Source: Ectopseudomonas alcaliphila
GTDB taxonomy: Bacteria > Pseudomonadota > Gammaproteobacteria > Pseudomonadales > Pseudomonadaceae
Assembly (NCBI RefSeq): GCF_900101755.1
Contig: NZ_FNAE01000004.1
Span: forward strand, 62,001-126,000
DNA length: 64,000 nt
Direction: 5' to 3'
This document shows positions 18,016-25,813 of this stretch, one piece after another; within the stretch, counting starts at the first letter, position 1; each line of letters opens with the position of its first letter. Below the pieces are notes generated by a model that searched no databases, was not told the origin of the DNA, and saw nothing but the letters and a program-made list of their open reading frames with translations. The position numbers and the translations under genes are program-made.

Positions 18016-18085
18016 GTCTCGGTTTGTGAAGTCCTTCATGTCAACAGGTTGATGCTCAACCATCCAGGTTGGTCTGGAGGGTGGC

Positions 18086-18433
18086 ATGTCGAAAACCGAT
18101 TCGAAGCAGCTGGCGGAAGTGGTGGGTCAAGCGATTGCTCGCCAACGAGTGCGCTGCAAGCTGAGTCAGGAGCAGGTCGCGGAGCGATTGGGGATTGGTA
18201 GTGAGGCCGTTTCACGCATCGAGCGTGGCGTCGTGATGCCCAACGTCGAGCGTCTGGCTGAGCTGGCGAGCATCTTCGGCTGCGAGACGGCCGACCTGCT
18301 GACCGAGGGCAGCTCGCGCCCGGAGGACCAGGCCCGTCGACTACAGGGGCTGCTGTCCACGTTGAACTCGGATGATCGTGCGCTGGTGCTGGAATTTGTG
18401 GAGCGTCTGGTGGATCGCCTCAGCCGGGGCTAA
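18086..18433 (+). CDS. Xre-family helix-turn-helix regulator
   Basis: A 115-aa protein with an N-terminal HTH_3 domain (residues about 15-70: LSQEQVAERLGIGSEAVSRIERG, then VERLAELASIFGCETADLL) and a short C-terminal helix (SDDRALVLEFVERLVDRLS). It resembles phage or controller-type repressors. It is divergent from the minus-strand genes, with a palindromic triple half-site 70-98 bases before its start, so autoregulation and control of the neighbour are likely. Its 3' end overlaps the converging gene at 18420-18731 by 14 bases. Confidence 0.85.
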   Translation: MSKTDSKQLAEVVGQAIARQRVRCKLSQEQVAERLGIGSEAVSRIERGVVMPNVERLAELASIFGCETADLLTEGSSRPEDQARRLQGLLSTLNSDDRALVLEFVERLVDRLSRG

Positions 18434-18731
18434 GGCCCTCCTTACTTTCTCCTGTCTCGTCAAACAAGGCGCCGCAGCGAAGGCACAGGCAGTCGAAGCC
18501 GGCGAAGTGAAACCGCACGACATCTTCTGCTGCCTTTCGGGCCTCTGGGGACGCGGGTGCGACCGCTGCCAGGCCGCTGAGAAGATCGGTGTGGCCGTTC
18601 CCTTCATGTGGGCGCTGAGCGCCCTTGATTGCGCCATCGAGCAATCCGACCAGCAGGGGCAGCCCTTTGGCTGCGTCCCGTGTCAGCACGGCGCTGGAGT
18701 CGCAGATCAAACACTGTCTGTTCATCGTCAT
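18420..18731 (-). CDS. Small zinc-ribbon-like protein
   Basis: A 103-aa protein starting MTMNRQCLICDSSAVL (a second Met at 18725 is equally possible). Two CxxC pairs, CLIC near the N-terminus and CLRC near residue 85, are far apart in sequence but could join in one zinc site. The middle is Ala-rich and helical. Function unknown; similar small CxxC proteins are common in Pseudomonas integrative elements. It converges with the Xre gene and is probably the last gene of the minus-strand set starting near 22986. Confidence 0.6.
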   Translation of the reverse strand: MTMNRQCLICDSSAVLTRDAAKGLPLLVGLLDGAIKGAQRPHEGNGHTDLLSGLAAVAPASPEARKAAEDVVRFHFAGFDCLCLRCGALFDETGESKEGLSPG

Positions 18732-18785
18732 GCTCCCTATCGAGTTGAGGCGGCCAGTGCAGGCCTGGCTGCTCAGGGGTAGTGA

Positions 18786-18995
18786 TTAGTTCGGTGGTGC
18801 AGTGGTGGTCTCTGCCGCGGCTGTTCCGGGTGCCAGTGCCTTCACGAGGCGGCAGAAAATCCAGCATGCCAGCAGTACGGCGATCAGCAGGGGCGGAAAG
18901 CGCACCATCAGAAGCACCAGCAGCAGAAGGGCCAGGCAGCCTGCGAGGATGCCGGCGAACAGGAACACGGCAGCAAACATCCGTAGTAGCTTCAT
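18786..18995 (-). CDS. Small membrane protein
   Basis: A 69-aa protein with two hydrophobic stretches (FAAVFLFAGILAGCLALLLL and PPLLIAVLLACWIFCRL) and a polar tail, so probably two membrane helices. GAGG about 9 bases upstream supports the start. It lies 13 bases after the RadC-like gene on the same strand. No function assigned. Confidence 0.6.
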   Translation of the reverse strand: MKLLRMFAAVFLFAGILAGCLALLLLVLLMVRFPPLLIAVLLACWIFCRLVKALAPGTAAAETTTAPPN

Positions 18996-19008
18996 CGTCG
19001 TGTCCTCC

Positions 19009-19506
19009 TCACAGGTAGCCCTGTTCCGCTAGCGATACGCAGCCCTCGTGGCTCACCACGATATGGTCCAGGGTTCGTGCCCCGACCAGGTTCAAGGCCT
19101 CCCGCAGTTTGTGGGTCAGGGTGAGATCCGCTTGGCTGGGTTCCGGATCACGGGAAGGGTGGTTGTGCACCAGCACGGTTGCCGCGGCGTTGTGCTCCAA
19201 GGCAGCCTTGACGACTTTCCGGGGATAGACGCTGGCACTGTCCAGGGTGCCCCGGAACAGTTCGTGAAAGACGATCACCCGGTGCCGGCTGTCGAGCAGG
19301 AGCAGGGCGAACACCTCATGCTCGTAATCGCCCAGCAGCGCCTGCATGTGGCTGAATACTTCCTTTGGTGAGGTCAGTGCTCGCCCCCGGCGCAGACGCA
19401 GATTCGCCAACTGCCGGGCCATCAGCAGGATGTCGGTTTCGGTGACCGGTGACTCGACTAGGTAGGTGCCGGTCGATTCACTGGCCTTCAGCTTGTGCAG
19501 GCGCAT
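19009..19506 (-). CDS. radC: RadC/JAB-domain protein
   Basis: A 165-aa RadC-like protein of the short, mobile-element form (compare YkfG/YeeS of E. coli). The JAB/MPN metal motif is HNHPSRDPEPSQAD near residue 120, preceded by the conserved YPRKVVKAALEHNAAA. The start MRLHKLKA at 19506 has AAGGAG upstream; the longer frame before it overlaps the neighbouring gene. The catalytic role is uncertain: JAB domains are metalloproteases or remnants, and RadC is probably not a repair protein. It overlaps the end of the upstream gene by 29 bases. Confidence 0.85.
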   Translation of the reverse strand: MRLHKLKASESTGTYLVESPVTETDILLMARQLANLRLRRGRALTSPKEVFSHMQALLGDYEHEVFALLLLDSRHRVIVFHELFRGTLDSASVYPRKVVKAALEHNAAATVLVHNHPSRDPEPSQADLTLTHKLREALNLVGARTLDHIVVSHEGCVSLAEQGYL

Positions 19507-20428
19507 GCTGGGCTCCTTGATGGTGATCTGTCGGTGGGATATGGCGCCGGGCTTGCGCGTCCAGCTTCTCGGCCAGGCTGGCTTTCGCAGAGCGTTGGGG
19601 AGTGTGGGTGGCTGGAGATGGGCTTTCTTCGGCGGGGTAGAACTCCTCGGTGACGGCGCCAGCATCTTCCTCGCTGTCCTCGAAAGCGCCATTGCCAAAG
19701 CCACGTTGCGCCGCTTCATCCAAGGCGGCCTGATCGAAGCCTGCGGCTTGCCGCTGCGCATCGAGCTCTTTGGCGGCCAGCAGCGCTTCGGCCATGTCCA
19801 TACCGCTGCGTACCGTCAGGTCGACGTAGAAGATCGGCGTTCCATGGCTTTGCCGGGTGGACTTGCCGCGCAGGCGCAGTTCTAGCGGCAGGCAGGCCAG
19901 GCGGTTGCCGGAAATGGCCTGGAAGTAATGCAGGCGAGCCGCCAGGGTGCGGATGCTGTTGAAACCGGTGGTGCGGAATACGAAGCTGCCCAACGGATCG
20001 TCATCGCCAATGACCACGTTCAGTCGGCCGTAGGGCTTGCAGGCACCACCCTTGGCCAACGAGCAGGCATCCGGCGAAGGGCAGGGCAGCGACTGCATGC
20101 CGTCCTGAGTGACGCGCTTGCAGGTCTCGCCATTGCCGACGCACAGCGGGCGTCCGGACTGCCGGTCGAACAGGGTGTGGTCGGCGCGGAAATTCAGCTC
20201 CGGCGCGTTGAACAGCAGACGCACTGGGATGCTGCGCAGCTTGTCATCCTTGCCCTGACGCAGCTCGTCATTGAGCGGGTGCAGCAGCCAGCCATCCTTG
20301 CCTTGCACTTGGGAGGTGATGGTGAACTGATCATCCTTCTCCGGCAGGCGCTTGCCGTTCTTTTCGATGACCTTGCCGATGGAGATGCGACCGAGCACCG
20401 GCGGTGTGATAGCCAAACCTTTGAGCAT
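19478..20428 (-). CDS. Cys-rich element protein ('hydrolase or metal-binding protein' type)
   Basis: A 316-aa protein starting MLKGLAITPPVLGRISIG at 20428, a typical opening for this conserved element protein. The first ~220 residues hold a Cys cluster (CVGNGETC, CPSPDAC, GGACKPYG) suited to metal binding; the last ~90 are Glu/Ala/Pro-rich and disordered-looking. Members are usually labelled hydrolase or metal-binding protein, and some link the fold to phage recombination directionality factors (Gp3-like). I cannot confirm that. It lies between the YqaJ nuclease and the RadC-like gene, consistent with element replication or recombination. Confidence 0.7.
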   Translation of the reverse strand: MLKGLAITPPVLGRISIGKVIEKNGKRLPEKDDQFTITSQVQGKDGWLLHPLNDELRQGKDDKLRSIPVRLLFNAPELNFRADHTLFDRQSGRPLCVGNGETCKRVTQDGMQSLPCPSPDACSLAKGGACKPYGRLNVVIGDDDPLGSFVFRTTGFNSIRTLAARLHYFQAISGNRLACLPLELRLRGKSTRQSHGTPIFYVDLTVRSGMDMAEALLAAKELDAQRQAAGFDQAALDEAAQRGFGNGAFEDSEEDAGAVTEEFYPAEESPSPATHTPQRSAKASLAEKLDAQARRHIPPTDHHQGAQHAPAQAEGQ

Positions 20429-20447
20429 GATGGCTCTCCTGGAAATG

Positions 20448-20485
20448 AAAAAAAGCCAGCCTCGCAGCGCGATGCATGGACTGGC
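20448..20485 (-). terminator. Possible terminator between yqaJ-type gene and 316-aa gene
   Basis: On the minus strand, GCCAG ... CTGGC arms with an inner TCGC/GCGA stem are followed by seven T (20448-20454), in the gap after the YqaJ gene. It is a weaker hairpin than its neighbour at 21541-21574. Confidence 0.4.
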
Positions 20486-20516
20486 CAAGGGGAGGGAAGG
20501 GGGATGGAGACGGAAA

Positions 20517-21530
20517 TCAGCCGACCAGGAAACGCCGCGCACCGGGTTTCAGCAGTGGGTATTTGGCCTGCAGGTAGGGCTTGTCCTGGAGCAGTTGAGC
20601 GACATCGAGACCGATGCTGTTCTTGGCCTTGCGCCAGCTGACGTAGCCGCTGGAGAACTCCGCCCGGCTGGCATCGCCCATGGCCTGCTGCAGCATCTGC
20701 TTGAGCTCGGCTTCGCGCTTTTCTTTTTCGGCAATCGACTGGCGAACGGCCTTGAGCTCGATGAAGGCAGCGGCCAGTCCGGCATGGCCGCTGAAGTCGA
20801 CGGCCTGGCCGTTGTCCTCCGGATAGAGGCAACGCAGCGCTGCTTCCGCAGAGGCGCTGCCATCGGGCGGCGGTGGCGTGTCGGTCGCCACGTACTGCCA
20901 GAACTTGCGCTCCAGCTCGATCAGGCGGGCGATCATCTGCTCGTCCCGCTCGATGCGGTGGATCTCCAACGTCTGGCCGCCGAGCAGCACGGCGACATCC
21001 GCGGCCTGCTTGCCGGTGACGGCGAGCTGGTGCATCACCTGCAGCTGGACATATTCGGGGACACCTTCCTTCCACAGGCGTGCCCCGTTTATGCCAGCAG
21101 TCTTGCATTCGAGGATCTGCACATCGTCGGCACCGATCACCTCGCGGTCGATGTTGGCCAGCATCCAGGGCAGCTCCGGATCGGGATGCTGCAGCACGGC
21201 GTTGATGCGGCGCACCTTGTTCTTGGTGCGTTTGCTGTAATGCCAGGCCACGATGGGCTCCAGAACATTGCCCCAGTACATCGGGCTTTCCTCATCATGG
21301 GGATCAACCTTGGGCATGCCGGCATCGCGGCCGGTCTTCTCCAGCCACAACTCCAGCTGCGACTTGTAGGGGTTGAGGCCCACGGCAGCCGCAGCATCCG
21401 AACTGCCGATACCCTGCTTACGGATCTGCAGCCAGTCCTCGCGCGGCAGCTCCTTGGTGCTGATCAGGCGCAGGGCAGGGCGTTTCTTGCTGGTGCTGCC
21501 GTTCAATGACGTTGCTTTCATGGTGTTCAC
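20517..21530 (-). CDS. YqaJ-type viral recombinase/exonuclease
   Basis: A 337-aa protein of the YqaJ/lambda-exonuclease (PD-(D/E)XK) family, used by phages and elements to resect DNA for single-strand-annealing recombination. Motifs: GIGSSDAAAAVGLNPYKS (residues about 41-58), WGNVLEPIVAWHY (helix with the first Glu), ANIDREV followed by ILECKTA (D...ExK core, about 124-142), and QLQVMHQLAVTG. A helical C-terminal extension (AEKEKREAELKQML) follows. The start may be 21530 or the Met at 21521. It is flanked by terminator-like hairpins, so it may be expressed as its own unit. Confidence 0.87.
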   Translation of the reverse strand: MNTMKATSLNGSTSKKRPALRLISTKELPREDWLQIRKQGIGSSDAAAAVGLNPYKSQLELWLEKTGRDAGMPKVDPHDEESPMYWGNVLEPIVAWHYSKRTKNKVRRINAVLQHPDPELPWMLANIDREVIGADDVQILECKTAGINGARLWKEGVPEYVQLQVMHQLAVTGKQAADVAVLLGGQTLEIHRIERDEQMIARLIELERKFWQYVATDTPPPPDGSASAEAALRCLYPEDNGQAVDFSGHAGLAAAFIELKAVRQSIAEKEKREAELKQMLQQAMGDASRAEFSSGYVSWRKAKNSIGLDVAQLLQDKPYLQAKYPLLKPGARRFLVG

Positions 21531-21540
21531 CTGCAGACAT

Positions 21541-21574
21541 AAAAACGCCCGACCAGCACAAGGCTGACCGGGCG
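21541..21574 (-). terminator. Terminator-like hairpin between DUF932 gene and YqaJ gene
   Basis: On the minus strand, CGCCCGGTCAGC and GCTGGTCGGGCG pair with a two-base internal loop and are followed by TTTTT. It lies 22 bases past the DUF932 stop and about 10 bases before the YqaJ start. Confidence 0.65.
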
Positions 21575-21596
21575 CGAGGGTTGAGGTAAGTGAGGG

Positions 21597-22565
21597 TTAA
21601 GCGGCGAGCCGAAGCGCAGTATCCAGGGCACGTTGCTTGATTTGCGCGCCCTGGCCGAACCAGGCCGAGTCCATGCGGTATTCGTTGCTGCGCGCACGGC
21701 GTTCGTGGTCGACGTACTCGGTCACGGCATTGAGTAAGCCCCAGGCAGTGCCGCGTGCCGAGTCCAGCTGGCTGCCACGGCCACGACCTTCGTACAGTTC
21801 TTGCACTTTGCGCAGGGCACGCTCGTTGGGCAGTTGCTCCGGCAGGGCACCGGTCGGGCTGGTCTCGCACAGCACGTTCATGAAGAAGCCCAGGGCCTCA
21901 TGCCACTGCACCTTGCGCTCGGCCAGCGCACGCATGCGGTACATGAATTCGTCCCATTGCGAGACGGCGATGCCGAGCTGCTTCTTCACCGCCTTCGGAT
22001 CGAAGCGGGTGTTGTGCGGCACCTTGATCGCGCGGCTGGTGCCGTCCAGGGCGATGGTCAGGGTGTTGTTGCACACCACGCGCACGGTGGTTGGGGTTGC
22101 CGTGGTGGCCAGGGTGCCGTCGCAGGAAGTGGCCAGTAGCAGATAACCGTTCACCTGGTCGTTACCCTTGAGGGCAGCACCTTGCCCGGTACGCGCCAGC
22201 GCCCAGAACTTACGTCCGCCCTTGAGCACTCCGGCCGTTTCCAGCTCGTAGCCGGAGACTTCGGTGAGGTCGCGGTAGAACGCCAATACCTCACGCGGCT
22301 GCACGGTGTGATAGCGCTGGGAGACCACCGACAGCGGGGCCTTGGTGTCCGAACGGAACAGCACCTTCTGCTCGGGGAAGGAGTGGATCGCGCCCAGGTG
22401 GCCGACGGCATCCGACTTGAAGTGCACGGGGCTTTCCAGGATCTGCCAGTCCATGCCGGCTTCGCGTTGCCAGACTTCGATGGGCTGTTTCCGGGTGAGC
22501 TGATTGCCCAGGCCATGCCACGGAGTAGCGCCTGCGTAGGCCATGGTTTCGACGAGATGTGCCAT
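21597..22565 (-). CDS. DUF932 phage/plasmid-like protein
   Basis: A 322-aa DUF932 protein starting MAHLVETMAYAGATPWHGLG, the standard opening of this family; the long in-frame upstream extension is not coding-like. Other family features are SVVSQRYHTVQPREVLAFYRDL and VRVVCNNTLTIAL. The biochemical role is not established. It occurs with YqaJ and RadC-like proteins on plasmids, phages and ICEs, suggesting a part in element DNA metabolism. A terminator-like hairpin follows. Confidence 0.88.
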   Translation of the reverse strand: MAHLVETMAYAGATPWHGLGNQLTRKQPIEVWQREAGMDWQILESPVHFKSDAVGHLGAIHSFPEQKVLFRSDTKAPLSVVSQRYHTVQPREVLAFYRDLTEVSGYELETAGVLKGGRKFWALARTGQGAALKGNDQVNGYLLLATSCDGTLATTATPTTVRVVCNNTLTIALDGTSRAIKVPHNTRFDPKAVKKQLGIAVSQWDEFMYRMRALAERKVQWHEALGFFMNVLCETSPTGALPEQLPNERALRKVQELYEGRGRGSQLDSARGTAWGLLNAVTEYVDHERRARSNEYRMDSAWFGQGAQIKQRALDTALRLAA

Positions 22566-22656
22566 GTGAACGATTCCTTTGGGTGCAAGCCGGCATAAAG
22601 CGCTGCGCAAGGCGCAGCACTGTCCGGACGAATGAAATGAGGAGAGAGGAGCCGGA

Positions 22657-22986
22657 TCAGGCCGGCAGGTTGAAGCGATGACCGCAGAGCAGGCAGAGAT
22701 TGTGAGCGAGGACGTGTCGGTCGAGCGATTCACCCAGCTGAGCACCGAGTGCGCAGCCGCCCACGCCACCGGCTAGGCCGCCGAGAATGGCGCCCGATAC
22801 GGAACCGAGGGTGATGCCAACCGGTCCGGCGAACGCACCGATAGCTGCGCCAGCCTGGCCGCCAGCCAGGGCAGCACCGACGCCGCGCGCAACACCGCCC
22901 ACGGTGCCGATGGCGGCACCGACTTTCATGGCGTGATGGAAGGAAGCGACTTTGGGGGAGTGACAGCGAGGGCACTGCAATGACAT
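22657..22986 (-). CDS. Zinc-ribbon/glycine-zipper protein
   Basis: A 109-aa protein with an N-terminal CPRC (residues 5-8), a C-terminal CLLC (about 98-101), and between them a long Gly/Ala-rich hydrophobic stretch (IGAFAGPVGITLGSVSGAILGGLAGGVGG). The two CxxC pairs can form one zinc ribbon around a glycine-zipper membrane hairpin. Function unknown; often adjacent to DUF932 in Pseudomonas elements. AAGGAGG lies 8 bases before the start (minus strand). It is the first gene of the minus-strand set, next to the direct-repeat region. Confidence 0.7.
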   Translation of the reverse strand: MSLQCPRCHSPKVASFHHAMKVGAAIGTVGGVARGVGAALAGGQAGAAIGAFAGPVGITLGSVSGAILGGLAGGVGGCALGAQLGESLDRHVLAHNLCLLCGHRFNLPA

Positions 22987-23323
22987 GGGGTGAACCTCCT
23001 TGGTGCTGATGTCATTGCGGTTATGTATGGCCCAAGAAAGTTTGAATTGGTTTTCGACTTCATTTTTCTTCAGGCGAGGGGGCTGAGGCGTGAAAAGTTA
23101 GTTCCTGCGGCTGAAAAGTTGGTTCCACCTGTCGTTCAGGTTGGTTCCAGAGCCTGTATTTGGTGGCCTTGAGCGGCGCATCGGAGGAATGCCATGTGCG
23201 CTGGATGATAACGGTGCTTGCGCTTTGGTGGGGGCAAAAATCAGCGTCTGCTATGCAGCCGCCTATCACATTTCCCGGTTATTCATAAACTGAGGGCCTA
23301 ACGGTTTTCTTGGCGAAACAGAT
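22987..23323. promoter_or_regulatory. Divergent control region with three spaced direct repeats
   Basis: This 337-base gap separates the minus-strand set from the AlpA gene. It holds three direct repeats of A(A/G)GTT(A/G)GTTCC: GAAAAGTTAGTTCC (23092-23105), GAAAAGTTGGTTCC (23113-23126) and AGGTTGGTTCC (23138-23148). Spacing is 21 and 22 bases, two helical turns. Such phasing fits a multi-site regulator operator or iterons. Nothing else identified. Confidence 0.55.
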
Positions 23324-23551
23324 ATGCACGATAGAGAGAGTAAACCTAAAAGATTGATTCGGCTTCCCACTGTTATTGAGCGCGTTGGGCTAAAGAAAGG
23401 TGCAATAGAGGATCGCCTTAACCCTGCGTCACCGCGGTATGACGAAACGTTCCCCAAAAAAGTTAAGATCGGAAAAAACAGTGTTGCATGGCTGGAGGAG
23501 GAGGTTGATTTTTGGATTGAGTGTCAGGTTGAACGATCAAGAACTAATTGA
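23324..23551 (+). CDS. alpA: AlpA-family regulator
   Basis: A 75-aa AlpA/MerR-like winged-helix regulator: RLIRLPTVIERVGLKKGAIEDRL (recognition helices), then FPKKVKIGKNSVAWLEEEVDFWIE, the family pattern. In E. coli prophage CP4-57, AlpA activates the integrase and promotes excision; a similar role towards the integrase at 25814-27022 is likely. Base composition here is already more AT-rich than to the left. The start follows 176 bases after the spaced direct repeats, which might be its control region. Confidence 0.85.
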   Translation: MHDRESKPKRLIRLPTVIERVGLKKGAIEDRLNPASPRYDETFPKKVKIGKNSVAWLEEEVDFWIECQVERSRTN

Positions 23552-23823
23552 ATATACCATAACTTTACAAGTTGGTTGCTGTGTTTTTTCTCGGTGTGGT
23601 TGGGGAAGAACTGTTCTTTCTCTTGTTTTTGCGAGGACTTGGGAAGAGGTGATTATTGGTATGTATATCTATTGAGTAATGTCTATTTAGTGATGAATGT
23701 TGACCTGATGTTGTTGGGCGTATAGGTGTCTGAGTGTGGCTTGCTACTATGTTTAGTGGAGGGTAGTGGGGTTGGTGAGGTGCTAAGAGCTAAGTGTGAG
23801 GTGTCTACTGAAAAGGATTGTGT

Positions 23824-24888
23824 ATGTTATTGAGTGAAAAGTTTAATGAATTTCTAATGCAGGATCAGTATTACTTTGAGAGTGATGTAGAGGGTGAGTT
23901 AATAATTGTCCTTCCTGAAGTTGATCATGTTCAGGATATTTCGGAGATTGTAAGACTGTTGATGGAAGTCGTGGGGGGGGAGGTTCTTATTGAGGAGGGC
24001 CCATATGGGCGTCAGTCTCGTCTAACTAAGAGGGGAAAGCAACTTCTATGGGCGTTGCGGATTGACATTGAATATTTACAAGGGATTTATGCAGGGGGGG
24101 GGCGGCTTAGTCCGTATCTGAATATTTTTCATAAAGTCAAGAGGCAGTTGCAGGAGGTATGTGGGGGCGAAAGACTTACCGACGATTCTCTTTCTTCGAG
24201 CGAGGAGGTTGATGTTGTCAGGCGAGCGATCATTTCGATCAGGCAAGAAACTGCTTCTGGTGAGTTTAAAACGCATTGGAGGAACTGTCAGCGAGCAGTT
24301 GCCAAGAATGCTAAGGGACTAGATGATTTTATTGATTTGCTTTTTCTTCGGCATTCTAGAATGTTGGTTTTAAGGCTGGATATAGGGTATTCGCTGGCTT
24401 ATCTGCAAGGTCAAGGCTTTGTAATCAGCTTGGATAGGGTTAAGAGGGATTTTTCGGTGTTTCTGAGGTTCCTGCGTAGAGGCAGGCTCAAGGAATCTCT
24501 TTGTGGATATGTGTGGAAGTTAGAGTTTGGGCCGACAAAGCAATACCATTACCATTTGATGATATTTTTGGACGGGGCGAGGCATCAGGAAGATGTAAAT
24601 TTGTGCGAAGAGATTGGGGAGGTTTGGTCAAAAAAAGTGACCAATGGGCAGGGGTGTTATTTTAACTGTAATCGGCAGAAGGAAAGGTATAGTCGGCGAG
24701 GCATTGGTATGGTGTCCTGGGATGATACTGAAATGATCGAGAGCTTAAAGTGGGCTGGGAAGTATCTCGTGAAAAAGGATTTGCTAATTAGGCCTAATTT
24801 AAATGATAAAGAGAGGATGTTTGGTAAGTCTAGTGTTTCAACTGAAGGAGGGAAAGTGGGACGACCTAGAAGGCGGACGCTCAAATAG
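23824..24888 (+). CDS. YfjJ/inovirus Gp2-family protein
   Basis: A 354-aa protein with ATG at 23824 behind AAGG (a TTG two codons earlier is possible). The C-terminal half has the inovirus Gp2/YagK-YfjJ-like pattern: FGPTKQYHYHLMIFLDG (His-rich HUH-like strand), then SKKVTNGQGCYFNCNRQ and LKWAGKYLVKKDLL. HYHLMIF may be the metal-binding HUH-type motif of rolling-circle Rep relatives, which would suggest a replication initiator for the element (inference). AlpA-YfjJ-integrase neighbours are known from CP4-57. AT-rich relative to the flanks. A 272-base AT-rich gap before it shows no other gene. Confidence 0.75.
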   Translation: MLLSEKFNEFLMQDQYYFESDVEGELIIVLPEVDHVQDISEIVRLLMEVVGGEVLIEEGPYGRQSRLTKRGKQLLWALRIDIEYLQGIYAGGGRLSPYLNIFHKVKRQLQEVCGGERLTDDSLSSSEEVDVVRRAIISIRQETASGEFKTHWRNCQRAVAKNAKGLDDFIDLLFLRHSRMLVLRLDIGYSLAYLQGQGFVISLDRVKRDFSVFLRFLRRGRLKESLCGYVWKLEFGPTKQYHYHLMIFLDGARHQEDVNLCEEIGEVWSKKVTNGQGCYFNCNRQKERYSRRGIGMVSWDDTEMIESLKWAGKYLVKKDLLIRPNLNDKERMFGKSSVSTEGGKVGRPRRRTLK

Positions 24889-24961
24889 TCGTTTTTGTAG
24901 TTTGAATGGTCGTTGCGCTTACTCCTAAAGGTGTGGGTTCTCTGTTGTTTAAGTTCTGCAG

Positions 24962-25756
24962 TCAATGCTCATTGGTTTTTCTTCTTAGTGTTGTTTGTAT
25001 GGCTTTGTTGATTTCCCCGACGCCTTCTTTGCCTGCGCTCATCCATTTTAGAATTCTTTCGTGTAGCGATGTGGCGTTTAGGTTAAGCTTGAAACTTAAA
25101 TCAGGTCTTGGTTCGTAAGATTCTTCTTTTCCATCGGAAGAGGGGGTGGGTATGTAGAGTTGTTTAATTAATATTTTTTCAACATGCGTTGCGGCGGCTT
25201 TCTTTGACGGCCACCCCTCATCTGGACTCTCTTGTAATATTAAGTTCGCTATAATGTTTTGAACTATTTTGCTGCCGGCGTGCGTTGCGCTTGCTGCTCG
25301 GTTGGCAATTTTTGTTCTTAGTGGATCTTCCATGTAGTCGGGGATTCCAACGATGTTTGTCTCTACATTTTCTGTGAGTGAGCCTACGCAGAAGGACATA
25401 AGCGAGGTCGTTGAAAATGCCTCGGCAATCAGTCCTTTTCTGTGGAAGTCTTCTGCTTTGGCTTTTGCAACAAAGTAAAGTGTAATGAGGTAAGGGTATA
25501 GATATCTTGTATCTCTGTCTCCGTCTTCAATAACTTTCCAGTACTTGTTTATTTTATCGTTTGTAATTTTTCCGCTGCGAATTCTCTGCTGGATTTTCTC
25601 TTTTAGTTCAAGGCCTTTTTGTTTTCCGTACATTTTCTTGAGGGCATAATCGAGCCAGCTTTCAATAAACTCTACTGCGCCTTCAAAGGAATCTTTTGTC
25701 CAAGAGTGAATGTGTTCAGAGAGGCCGTCAGGAATCTCTTCCAGGGTTATACTCAC
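24962..25756 (-). CDS. Hypothetical protein of AT-rich block
   Basis: A 264-aa soluble protein starting MSITLEEIPDGLSEHIHSW. It is mostly helical; landmarks are RDTRYLYPYLITLYFVAKAKAEDFHRKG, ANRAASATHAGSKIVQNIIANLIL and KKAAATHVEKILIKQLY. No family recognised. It lies between the Gp2-like gene and the integrase, the usual cargo slot of P4-like elements, and shares their AT-rich composition. A defence or regulatory role is possible only by position. Confidence 0.65.
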   Translation of the reverse strand: MSITLEEIPDGLSEHIHSWTKDSFEGAVEFIESWLDYALKKMYGKQKGLELKEKIQQRIRSGKITNDKINKYWKVIEDGDRDTRYLYPYLITLYFVAKAKAEDFHRKGLIAEAFSTTSLMSFCVGSLTENVETNIVGIPDYMEDPLRTKIANRAASATHAGSKIVQNIIANLILQESPDEGWPSKKAAATHVEKILIKQLYIPTPSSDGKEESYEPRPDLSFKLNLNATSLHERILKWMSAGKEGVGEINKAIQTTLRRKTNEH

Positions 25757-25813
25757 AAAGTACCTATTTGCTGGATAAGTTTTTATTGGAAAGGTTATGT
25801 GACGCGATTTGCT

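Noticed and set aside
20352..21509. Plus-strand 385-aa frame opposite the YqaJ gene
   Set aside because: Antisense shadow; the YqaJ motifs on the minus strand are clear.
23092..23148. CRISPR array
   Set aside because: Only three short repeats of about 11-14 bases spaced by 21-22 bases, with no spacer structure or cas genes.
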